Positions 17,152-25,512 of a stretch of 64,000 bases of DNA are shown here, in pieces; positions within the stretch are counted from its first letter, which is position 1; every line of letters starts with the position of its first letter. The notes under the pieces are model-generated. The model saw nothing but the letters and a program-made list of their open reading frames with translations, searched no databases and was not told where the DNA came from. Source of the DNA: CAZGCA01 sp964524145 (GTDB taxonomy: Bacteria > Hydrogenedentota > CAZGCA01); the NCBI GenBank assembly GCA_964524145.1, contig CAZGCA010000018.1:7255-71254 (forward strand), given 5' to 3'. The position numbers and the translations under genes are program-made.

Positions 17152-17204
17152 GCTTCCACTGGATAATGGACAACGTCAAACGTCGCCAAGGGAAGGACCA
17201 ATTC

Positions 17205-20200
17205 ATGAAGCGCACAGTTCCTCTCATTGTAGTAACTTGTTGTCTAACCGTCGTGATCGTCTCTGCGGGCAGGTTTGCCGCACAGGTAACGGGCGACGTG
17301 AATGGGGACGGTTCTGTCAACGCACTTGACGTCCAGCTCACTATCAACGGGGCGTTGGGGATCGATATCGGCGGCCGTGACGCCGACATCAATGACGACG
17401 GGGCAGTGAACGCGCTTGACGTGCAGTTGTGCATCAACGCGGCGCTGGGGATTACGAACGGTGGTTTACCTCCCGACCCGAAAGACGTGGCTCCCGACGT
17501 AGACCCGACAGTCCCGACGGATCTTGCCGATGCGACCGAATTCATCTACACGGGAGATGACCCCATCCAGACCGATGTGTCTCCGGGTGCTATCGAACCG
17601 ACACGTGTCGTGGTAGTGCGCGGCAGGGTGGTGACGGTCGAAGGTAACCCTCTGCCTGGAGTACAGATTACTATCCTGAATCACCCGGAATACGGTCAGA
17701 CGCTGACACGCGCGGACGGCATGTTTGACATGGCGGTGAACGGCGATGTGTTGGTCACGGTCAACTACTGGAAAGAAGATTATCTGAGTGCTCAACGTCA
17801 GGTGGACGTACCGGTGCAGGACTATGTATGGTTACCTGATGTGGTGCTTACGGTACTCGATCCCGAAGTTACCGTGATCGACTTCTCGGAGCCCGTGCAG
17901 GTAGCACGCGGCAGCGCGGTCGAGGACGAGGACGGGTCTCGTCGGGCGACCCTGCTCGTCCCTCAAGGGGCAGGAGCGAAGATGAAGCTTGCGACGGGAA
18001 AGCGAAAAGAGCTCGACACAATGAGCGTGCGGGCGACTGAATACACCGTTGGAGAGAGCGGTCCTGCAGCTATGCCTGCATTTCTGCCGCCCGAGAGCGG
18101 TTACACGTACTGTGTGGAATACAGCGTGGATGAAGCGATTGATGCCGGCGCCGTCACGGTGGAGTTCGACGAAGCCGTCATCCACTATGTCGAGAATTTC
18201 CTCGATTTCCCGGTCGGAGGCAAAGTGCCGACCGGCTATTACGACCGGGAGAAGGCAGTCTGGGTAGCGTCTCAGAACGGTCAAGTTGTTCAAATCGTGA
18301 GCATCACGGGCGAGATGGCCGACCTGGACATCGACGGCGACGGCGCGCCCGACAACGCTACAGACCTTGCCGATCTAGGTATCACCGATGAGGAACGACG
18401 ACAGCTGGCATCGATCTACCAGCCCGGCCAGAGCGTGTGGCGTGTGCCGCTCACCCACTTCACCCCTTGGGACTGCAACTGGCCGTACGGACCTCCGGCT
18501 GATGCTAACGCGCCCGATCCGCTTCCCCCGGACGATCAACCGGAAGAAGACGACTGTGAAGAATCGTCCGGCGGCGATGACGGCGGAGGTGGCGACGGCG
18601 GCGGACGCGGCGGGAGCCGAGGTTCGGGTTTCCGAGGTAGCAGCCAGGAACTGATCCACCGGATCCCGATTGTCGGTACTCCGTTTGCACTGCATTACCA
18701 GAGTAGCCGAGTTCCCGGCAACAGGAAAGCTTATTCGACCGACATCCCGCTCAGCGGCGAGACTGTTCCCGGCAGCCTCAAGGGCATCGAGCTGGAAGTT
18801 GGCATTGCGGGACAGCGATTCACCGATAGCTTTGGTGCTGAAGCCGGGCAGAACAGTAGTTACGAGTGGGACGGTAAAGATGGCTACGGCCGTGATTTGA
18901 AAGGATCGGGGCCGGCCGACATTGGCATAGGCTACGTCTACGACGGGGTTTACATGGAGCCGGCAGAGTTCGAGGACTCTTTCGGTCGATTAGGTGAAGA
19001 GACCATCGTCGGCCGCGGGACACGAGACGAAATCGTTCTATGGACCCACAGCCAGAGGATGCTCGGGATATTGACGGTACCGGGACCGGAAGCGCTTGGC
19101 GGATGGACCCTGAACGTCCACCACACCTATGACACCGAGGCGCAGGTGCTGTACCGAGGGGATGGGAAAATACGAAAGGTCGAGGGGGAGGATGCCTCGG
19201 CCATAACCATTTTCGCCGGTGATCCCACGCAGGGATACTCTTCGGGCGAAGCCGGTGACGGCGGGCCGGCCACCGAGGCGCTTTTTAAGTTGGCCTACGC
19301 CGTAGAACTGGGACCGGACGGCAGCCTCTACATTGCCGATCCGGGGTCGTTTGTCAACAGGATTCGCCGTGTGGGCCCGGACGGAATCATCACCACGGTA
19401 GCGGGTAAGGGCGGACGAGACGGCTTCAGCGGCGACGGGGGTCCCGCTACCGAGGCGGAATTCGCTCTCCCAAGGGCAATTGCCGTGGCGGACGACGGCA
19501 GCTTCTACATCGCGGACAGTGGGAATCAGAGGATACGTCGTGTGGGACCGGATGGGATAGTCACCACCGTGGCGGGTACCGGCGAAATGGGATTCAGCGG
19601 CGACGGCGGCCCGGCAACCGAAGCGCAACTTATGTATCCTACCGATGTTGAAATCGGGCCCGACGGCCTTCTGTATATCGCCGATCTTCTCCGCGTGCGT
19701 CGGGTGAGTTCCGACGGGATAATCACCACGGTGGTTGGTAACGGCACGGATGACTATGCAGGAGACGGTTCGCTTGCGACCGAAACGGGTATGTTGGGCT
19801 TCGGCATCGAGGTAGGACCCGACGGGAGCATATGGATTGCCAATACTCCCGAACATTGTGTATCCCGTGTGAATCCCGACGGTATCATCAACAGAGTGGC
19901 GGGTGCAGGTGACGGACTCGACGGCTTCAGTGGCGACGGAGGCCCTGCAACTTCTGCCAAGCTGAAGAATCCGTGGGACATCTCGCTTGGGCCGGACGGC
20001 AGCCTGTATATCGCCGACGCCGACAATCAGCGTATCCGGCGCGTGAATCTGATGGGGATCATTAGGACGGTGGCGGGTAACGGCGAAGAGATATTCCTCC
20101 CGGACGATTTCTTGCGCGGTATGGGCGGCCCGGCGACCGAGGCACCCCTCTATTTTCCCATAGACGTTGTGGTGGGCCCGGACGGCACTTTTTACATCGC

Positions 20201-23162
20201 AGACTTCTCGGTCGTCCGCAGGGTGGCGCGCGCGCGTCAACAGGCCGTGATCAGCGAGGATGGTACCGAAGTGTACGAGTTCGACATCCATGGTCGTCAT
20301 CTGCGGACTCTGAACGCGCTGACGTGCACACCCATTTACGCATTCGACTATGATGATGACGGTCTCTTGGCTCAGATCGAAGATAGAGATGGTCGTGTGA
20401 CCACCGTCCAACGGGACGGAAACGGCGGTCCGACAGCCATTGTGGCCCCTCTGGGGCAGCGTACCACGTTCACCCTGGATGCACAGGGCTGGCTTGCCAC
20501 CGTCACCGATCCTGCTGGCCAAACTTACGAGATCACGTACGACGGCACCGGCCTCATGACCGGGCTGACCGATCCCGCGGGCAATGAGTATGGCCATGAG
20601 TACGACGAGCAAGGTCTTCTCGTGGGTATCGATGCGCCGGGTGGCGGCGGCAAGACGCTCGCGCGTACAGCAACGGAGAACGGCTACGAGGTGACGGTGA
20701 CGACTGCCATAGGCCGTACGACCACATACGGAGTCGAGCATCTCCCGACCGGCGAGAAGCACATGGTGACCACCTTTGGCTGTTGCGGACAGGCCGAGGC
20801 GCTCATCGACGCGGACGGCAACATCGAGATAACCTACGCCGATGGAACGGTGGTGACCGAGATGCTGGGGCCGGATCCGCGATGGGGCATGCAGGCCCCA
20901 ATGGCGACTGAATGGACTATGACCACGCCGGACGGCGTGCAGTATGTGCATAACGCCGAACGAACGGCCACGATGTCGGACTCTACCGGTCCGTTGTGCG
21001 GGGCGGGTTTGGTGGAGACGGTCGTTGTCAACGGCCATGCTTACAGTCGTACGTATGACGCGGACCAGAGACTCAGGGCGACCGAATCGCCTCTCGGCCG
21101 GCGTCAGTTCACGTGGCTGGACGAACAGGGACACGTGGCAAAACTCCAGATCGGGGGCCTGGAACCGGTTGAATATGCCTACGACAGCAACGGGCGGCTT
21201 CAGACAGTAACAAATGCTCCCGGCCCCGATGCCCGGGTCTACCAGCTGAGCTACGATGCGAACGGATACCTTGAAAGTGTTACAGACCCGATGCAACGTA
21301 CGGTCAGCTTCGGGTACGACTTCGCGGGTCGCGTGACTCGCCAGGTCAGCCCGGACGGCCGCGAGACACTGTACACCTACGACGAGAACGGGAATGTGAC
21401 TTCGGTGACCCCGCCGGGCCGTCCATCGCACCAGTATGCGTACACGGCGACAGACCAGCAGGAGGACTACGTTCCTCCCGCCGTCGGTGCGGGCGCCACC
21501 CTGACCCATTATGACTACAACGTGGACGGTCAGATCGAGCTGGTCACGCGCCCGGACGGACAGACAGTCGACTTCGAATACAACGCGGCCGGACTCCTGG
21601 ATCATATCGTCATGCCTCGTGGACAGGTCGATTTCGCCTACGGGCCGGCCACGGGACAGGTCACCTCGGTCACGACACCGGAGGGAGACATCATATCGTT
21701 CGGCTGGGACGGCATTCTGCTCAAAGAAACAAGCTGGTCGGGAGACGTTGTGGGAAGTGTGGCCCGTACCTATAACAACGACTTGCGAGTTGCCGCTCTC
21801 AGCATAGATGATACGCACAGCATAGCGTTCGGCTATGATGACGACGGCCTGCTGGTCGGAGCAGGAGACATAACCCTGACACGCGACGCGCAGAACGGCT
21901 TTGTTGTAAGCACGACGCTCGACCAGATCGCCACCATGCGAGGATACGACGGCTTCGGCCAGCTTACAGGCTATCGGGCCGAGTTCAGCGGCGCTCCGAT
22001 ATTCGAGACGGCCTACGTTCGGGACGCCATCAACCGGATCACACAGAAGACCGAGACTATCGACGGTGTAACCACGGTTTACAGCTACGTTTATGATCAG
22101 GCTGGTCGGCTGACGGAGACCCTTCGGGACGGCGTGACCGCATCCATATACACGTACGACGATAACGGCAATCGCGCAACCCACACCGACGAGGATGCCG
22201 TGGTGACGACGGGTAGCTACGACAACCAGGACCGCATGGTTCAGTACGGAAACACCACGTATACCTACACCGATAATGGCGAGCTGTTGACGAAGACCGA
22301 GACGGGCCAAGTCACGCACTACGACTACGACGTGATGGGTAACCTCCAAGCCGTCACCCTACCCGACGGGACACAGATTGACTACGTCATCGACGGACGT
22401 AATCGGAGGGTCGGCAAATCGGTTAACGGTTCATTGGTTCAGGGCTTCCTTTATGTGGACAACCTCAACCCCGTAGCCGAGTTCGACGGCGCCAACAACG
22501 TCGTGAGCCTGTTCGTGTATGCCGGTCGTCCCAATGTGCCAGACTATATCGTCTCGAGAAAGGCGGATGGTGTTACGTGGGTCGCGTACCGGCTTGTCTG
22601 CGACCACCTGGGCAGTCCCCGGCTGGCTGTAGATGCTGCAACCGGCCAGGTTGCGCAGCGTCTGGACTACGATGAATTCGGGAACGTCACTGACGACACC
22701 AATCCGGGGTTCCAACCATTTGGCTTTGCGGGAGGTCTCTACGACCGGCACACAGGACTTACCCGGTTTGGAGCCAGAGACTATGACGCCGCGACGGGAC
22801 GGTGGACGGCAAAAGACCCGATCGGTTTCTCAGGAGGGGATACGAACCATTACGGCTACGTCTTGGGAGACCCGATTAACAGTATGGATAGCAGCGGCCG
22901 GCAAGCATCCGGGCCAGTCTGCAAAATCGAAGTTACGGTCGATCCCCCCGACCCGACAACAGAAGAAGGTTACGAGTACAAAGGAACGAGGGTTACCGTG
23001 GATGGAGAAGTGGTGTCGGGCAAGGATGTCCATTTCCCGAGTGAAGGAGCCGCAAAAGTCCACTCGGTGACAATAATAGACAATCATCAGTTGGCGCACG
23101 ACATCAAGATTACCCACATATACGGCAAGCCGGAGATCGTAATCGATTTCACAAGGAGATGA
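17205..23162 (+). CDS. Exported RHS/YD-repeat protein with N-terminal dockerin and NHL propeller
   Basis: 1985 residues from ATG 17205 (GGAAGGA upstream). Signal peptide 1-28; immediately after it a full dockerin pair (about 29-86: DVNGDGSVNALDVQLTIN and DINDDGAVNALDVQLCIN); a carboxypeptidase-regulatory-like domain (about 132-222); an acidic then Gly-rich linker (442-480); five to six NHL-type blades with the FSGDGGPATEA and LYIADxxNxRIRRV wording (665-1008); a long YD-repeat shell (1022-1785); the RHS core, ending in FGARDYDAATGRWTAKDPIG and GYVLGDPINSMDSSG (to about 1898); then an unrelated 86-residue tip. This is the layout of RHS or polymorphic-toxin shells, with the tip as candidate effector, but I recognise no toxin motif in it. 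The usual dockerin place is C-terminal; here it is N-terminal. Confidence 0.88.
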   Translation: MKRTVPLIVVTCCLTVVIVSAGRFAAQVTGDVNGDGSVNALDVQLTINGALGIDIGGRDADINDDGAVNALDVQLCINAALGITNGGLPPDPKDVAPDVDPTVPTDLADATEFIYTGDDPIQTDVSPGAIEPTRVVVVRGRVVTVEGNPLPGVQITILNHPEYGQTLTRADGMFDMAVNGDVLVTVNYWKEDYLSAQRQVDVPVQDYVWLPDVVLTVLDPEVTVIDFSEPVQVARGSAVEDEDGSRRATLLVPQGAGAKMKLATGKRKELDTMSVRATEYTVGESGPAAMPAFLPPESGYTYCVEYSVDEAIDAGAVTVEFDEAVIHYVENFLDFPVGGKVPTGYYDREKAVWVASQNGQVVQIVSITGEMADLDIDGDGAPDNATDLADLGITDEERRQLASIYQPGQSVWRVPLTHFTPWDCNWPYGPPADANAPDPLPPDDQPEEDDCEESSGGDDGGGGDGGGRGGSRGSGFRGSSQELIHRIPIVGTPFALHYQSSRVPGNRKAYSTDIPLSGETVPGSLKGIELEVGIAGQRFTDSFGAEAGQNSSYEWDGKDGYGRDLKGSGPADIGIGYVYDGVYMEPAEFEDSFGRLGEETIVGRGTRDEIVLWTHSQRMLGILTVPGPEALGGWTLNVHHTYDTEAQVLYRGDGKIRKVEGEDASAITIFAGDPTQGYSSGEAGDGGPATEALFKLAYAVELGPDGSLYIADPGSFVNRIRRVGPDGIITTVAGKGGRDGFSGDGGPATEAEFALPRAIAVADDGSFYIADSGNQRIRRVGPDGIVTTVAGTGEMGFSGDGGPATEAQLMYPTDVEIGPDGLLYIADLLRVRRVSSDGIITTVVGNGTDDYAGDGSLATETGMLGFGIEVGPDGSIWIANTPEHCVSRVNPDGIINRVAGAGDGLDGFSGDGGPATSAKLKNPWDISLGPDGSLYIADADNQRIRRVNLMGIIRTVAGNGEEIFLPDDFLRGMGGPATEAPLYFPIDVVVGPDGTFYIADFSVVRRVARARQQAVISEDGTEVYEFDIHGRHLRTLNALTCTPIYAFDYDDDGLLAQIEDRDGRVTTVQRDGNGGPTAIVAPLGQRTTFTLDAQGWLATVTDPAGQTYEITYDGTGLMTGLTDPAGNEYGHEYDEQGLLVGIDAPGGGGKTLARTATENGYEVTVTTAIGRTTTYGVEHLPTGEKHMVTTFGCCGQAEALIDADGNIEITYADGTVVTEMLGPDPRWGMQAPMATEWTMTTPDGVQYVHNAERTATMSDSTGPLCGAGLVETVVVNGHAYSRTYDADQRLRATESPLGRRQFTWLDEQGHVAKLQIGGLEPVEYAYDSNGRLQTVTNAPGPDARVYQLSYDANGYLESVTDPMQRTVSFGYDFAGRVTRQVSPDGRETLYTYDENGNVTSVTPPGRPSHQYAYTATDQQEDYVPPAVGAGATLTHYDYNVDGQIELVTRPDGQTVDFEYNAAGLLDHIVMPRGQVDFAYGPATGQVTSVTTPEGDIISFGWDGILLKETSWSGDVVGSVARTYNNDLRVAALSIDDTHSIAFGYDDDGLLVGAGDITLTRDAQNGFVVSTTLDQIATMRGYDGFGQLTGYRAEFSGAPIFETAYVRDAINRITQKTETIDGVTTVYSYVYDQAGRLTETLRDGVTASIYTYDDNGNRATHTDEDAVVTTGSYDNQDRMVQYGNTTYTYTDNGELLTKTETGQVTHYDYDVMGNLQAVTLPDGTQIDYVIDGRNRRVGKSVNGSLVQGFLYVDNLNPVAEFDGANNVVSLFVYAGRPNVPDYIVSRKADGVTWVAYRLVCDHLGSPRLAVDAATGQVAQRLDYDEFGNVTDDTNPGFQPFGFAGGLYDRHTGLTRFGARDYDAATGRWTAKDPIGFSGGDTNHYGYVLGDPINSMDSSGRQASGPVCKIEVTVDPPDPTTEEGYEYKGTRVTVDGEVVSGKDVHFPSEGAAKVHSVTIIDNHQLAHDIKITHIYGKPEIVIDFTRR

Positions 23163-23558
23163 AACCCGCCGCGGGGTCTATCGCGACCGTGGCCGGGGGA
23201 CGGAGAGTCGTCCTTCCATAGCCAATTGGCCATCGTCAGTCGTGCGGTCGGCTGACCTCGATCACAGTTGGCACAAGTGGGGTTCTGGGAAGAGGAGAGG
23301 CAGCGCTTCGGGGCCGGAACCTATCAGCTACTCCCCTTGAGGTGCCATCCTGCAACGGGATGGTCGGTACAGTGTTCATCGAGGAACGTGCCGCTTTCTT
23401 TTTCAATGGACGTGGGCCGCCTCAAAGAGGGTCCATCACAACAGAATCGGCGTTGACAGAATCGGCACGGGCGACTACAATGCCAGGAGATGAGCCTGCG
23501 GCGGTCGCAGGCGGGTCTATGTGGGAAACCTCGGATAGCATCACAGGAGAAACGAAAC
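23163..23558. other. Intergenic region
   Basis: About 400 bases with no recognisable gene on either strand. The only feature is the promoter at 23453-23481. Confidence 0.5.
23453..23481 (+). promoter_or_regulatory. Promoter of the DUF1080 gene
   Basis: TTGACA 23453-23458, 17-base spacer, TACAAT 23476-23481, 77 bases before ATG 23559. Confidence 0.7.
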
Positions 23559-24248
23559 ATGAAGCGCATGCTCAGCCTCTTGATCGCTTTCGGCTTCGTG
23601 TCGTTGGGAAGTATGGCCGAGGGTTCGGAGACGAAACCCGCCGCGGGCAGTGAGTCCAAGCCCACCGAGGCGCAGGACAGCGAGACCATTGCCCTGTTCA
23701 ACGGGAAGAGTTTCGACGGCTGGCAAATGCATCTAAAGGATTCGGATGTCGATCCGAAGGACGTATGGGAGATCCGGGACGGCGCGATATGGTGCAAAGG
23801 GGAGCCCTTCGGCTATATGCGCACGAAGAAAGAGTACAGCGATTTCAAACTCGTCGTTGAATGGCGATGGCCTGAGAAGCCCAGCAACAGCGGTGTCTTG
23901 CTGCGGATTAGTGGCGAAGACAAAGTCTGGCCACTCTGCATGGAAGCGCAGCTTATGCACAGACGTGCCGGCGATTTCGTCGGAATGGGCTGCTCATTCA
24001 ATGAGAACACGAGTCCCGAGGGCGAGTTGTTCCGCTACGCGCCGCGCCAACACCGCACCAACGAAAAGAAACCCGGCGCCTGGAACACGTACGAGATCAC
24101 CTGCAAAGGCGATACCGTCGAGTTGACCGTCAACGGCCAACACCAGAACAAGGCGACCGGTGTGAGCGTTCGCCGGGGGTACATCGGTCTCCAGAGCGAA
24201 GGCTCCCCTATCATGTTTAGGAACGTCAAGCTGACGCCTCTCCGCTGA
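23559..24248 (+). CDS. Exported DUF1080 (3-keto-disaccharide hydrolase-type) protein
   Basis: 229 residues from ATG 23559 (AGGAGA upstream), with a signal peptide (MKRMLSLLIAFGFVSLGSMAEG). The mature part has DUF1080 hallmarks: ALFNGKSFDGWQMH, WEIRDGAIWCKG, GYMRTKKEYSDFKLVVEWRWPEKPSNSGVLLR, EAQLMHRRAGDF, WNTYEITCKGDTVELTVNGQ and RRGYIGLQSEGSPIMFRNVKL. This concanavalin-like jelly-roll fold includes 3-keto-glycoside hydrolases; Planctomycetes and Hydrogenedentes encode many copies. It is likely periplasmic and acts on sugars or glycosides. It is monocistronic, followed by a decayed aldehyde ferredoxin oxidoreductase tail. Confidence 0.88.
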   Translation: MKRMLSLLIAFGFVSLGSMAEGSETKPAAGSESKPTEAQDSETIALFNGKSFDGWQMHLKDSDVDPKDVWEIRDGAIWCKGEPFGYMRTKKEYSDFKLVVEWRWPEKPSNSGVLLRISGEDKVWPLCMEAQLMHRRAGDFVGMGCSFNENTSPEGELFRYAPRQHRTNEKKPGAWNTYEITCKGDTVELTVNGQHQNKATGVSVRRGYIGLQSEGSPIMFRNVKLTPLR

Positions 24249-24276
24249 ACTCGATACGGATTCCCGCCGAAGGGTG

Positions 24277-24414
24277 CGCTGCAGGGAAGGTTCCCAATCT
24301 TGACGACCAACCCACCGAGTAGTACGAACTGCGCGGTTGGAATAAGGACGGGAAGCCGACGAAAGAGAAGCCTGAAGAACCCGCTCTCCATGACTCTGCA
24401 GCCAGGCTCTATTG
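24277..24414 (+). pseudogene. Relic of the aldehyde ferredoxin oxidoreductase C-terminus
   Basis: The plus frame reads GKVPNLDDQPTE, then TAG (24319-24321), then YELRGWNKDGKPTKEKPEEPAL, ending at TGA 24412. This closely follows the conserved last residues of tungsten AORs (..LDEYYELRGWD..GIPTKEKLEELGL). The TAG sits at the first Tyr of YYELRGW. Nothing upstream encodes the rest of the roughly 600-residue enzyme. Confidence 0.7.
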
Positions 24415-24492
24415 AGCCGCGACATATGCACTTCGGTTTTCGGTGTCGTGAATGAGTAGTAACAGAAGACATACAAACCATATGTGCGCATG

Positions 24493-24770
24493 TTGCCAAT
24501 TAGGGGAGAGACGCAACCTATTGTTGAACCGATGGTTCCAGAGCTACGGCAACGCAGCAGCCATTTCGCAAGTGCACAATAAGTGCCAAGATCACCCGGA
24601 ATTCAGGGCGTTTTCGGCGGGTTATGCATTCACAATTATCCGGATTAGGACAGGCCGCGGGCGCACGCGATGTGACGCTCTGGTTGAAGTCAGAACCTTA
24701 GTCCTCGTCGCTCTAGATCTCGATGCCAAGCGCGGCGTTTATGACGAGTTGGACATCGAGCGCGTTAACG
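24493..24770 (+). repeat. Interspersed repeat, copy 3
   Basis: Contains CAGCCATTTCGCAAGTGCAC, then AATAAGTGCCA, and CAATTATCCGGATTAGGACAGGCC, matching copy 1 along nearly 270 bases. It ends in the dockerin-encoding 3' end of a minus-strand pseudogene, as copy 1 does. Confidence 0.7.
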
Positions 24771-25021
24771 AAGCGGTCCCACTACATCCGGAGCACGGCT
24801 TTTCTGAGATCGAACGGGTCGTTCCCGATCATTGTCCAGTAGAAATGCGTGATGCAGCCGGACCCGTTGACCTCCAGCAGAACCGCAGTCTTGTGCGGGC
24901 CAATCGAACACCAGTCTCTGTTAGCGCCTGTCTTGTCCCAACTCGACACTCGCCGTGACCGCGCGTCCTTCACTACGAATAGGTTCCTAAACGGGCTGTT
25001 GTCTAGCGTTCCGAATCCCAT
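24713..25021 (-). pseudogene. DUF2961 protein collapsed onto a dockerin by internal deletion
   Basis: The minus frame opens at ATG 25021 (GGGAG upstream) with 79 residues typical of the DUF2961 N-terminus: DARSRRVSSWDKTGANRDW and GSGCITHFYWTM, ending LRKAVLRM. TAG (24784-24782) then replaces the Tyr of the family motif LRxYWDG, and the same frame continues W-D-R-F directly into VNALDVQLVINAALGIEI and stop. About 250-300 residues of the enzyme and the first dockerin half are therefore missing. In Planctomycetes-like bacteria DUF2961 proteins are exported, putative glycosidases. The intact start but absent core makes this a clear pseudogene. Confidence 0.75.
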
Positions 25022-25147
25022 TCTTTGAACTCCCGATGTCTCTCGGTTGCTTGCCTGCGAGCAGACTCATCTCCCCTTCCACGGGGCGGTCCAGTTATCG
25101 ACCCTGGCGAAAACTTCATCAACCAGCGTTAAGCTGCTGTGCGTGCA

Positions 25148-25315
25148 TCACAGGTCCCTTCTGGGACAACCCCCGTTTGTGTCCGGGTCGGGCTTGCCCT
25201 TGTGTATTACCTGCAGATACTGCTCGCTCACCGGACCGCACTTCATCGAACGGATATTGCGCATTTTCGCCAGTACGGCACCCCTACGCATTTCCACGTC
25301 AGCTATTGTTTTCAT
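25148..25315 (-). CDS. Possible small hypothetical protein
   Basis: 55 residues from ATG 25315 with AAGAGGA upstream: MKTIADVEMRRGAVLAKMRN, then GPVSEQYLQVIHKGKPDP. The SEQYLxVxHKGK wording faintly recalls short proteins found beside transposases, but I cannot assign it. It may be a truncated gene, given the decay around it. The rest of 25022-25512 shows nothing recognisable. Confidence 0.25.
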   Translation of the reverse strand: MKTIADVEMRRGAVLAKMRNIRSMKCGPVSEQYLQVIHKGKPDPDTNGGCPRRDL

Positions 25316-25512
25316 CACCGTATTCCTCTTATCCTGCCACGCCGACTGTATGTGCCTGCATACAACATCATACCCACAAGAAAAGGCAGACCGGAAAGCC
25401 CTCCTTTTCTGACGCAGGCCCTCTTGACAAGAGCATTGCTTTTTGTTGCCCAATATGCTAGACTTATCTTAGCGGGGGCACTGGCGAGAGGGTCACCCCG
25501 TCCCTGCCATGC

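Larger units (their letters stand above)
16585..17204. other. Intergenic region with repeat copy 2 and a promoter
   Basis: 620 bases without a convincing gene. It holds the second copy of the interspersed repeat (about 16752-16966) and the promoter of the RHS-type gene (17123-17151). No hairpin terminator was found after the giant gene. Confidence 0.5.

Noticed and set aside
24319..24784. Two internal TAG codons both at conserved Tyr positions (AOR relic and DUF2961 relic), suggesting amber recoding
   Set aside because: Intact genes in this window end at TAG (for example 16584, 30874, 52384), and both relics also lack most of their protein, so plain decay is the simpler reading.
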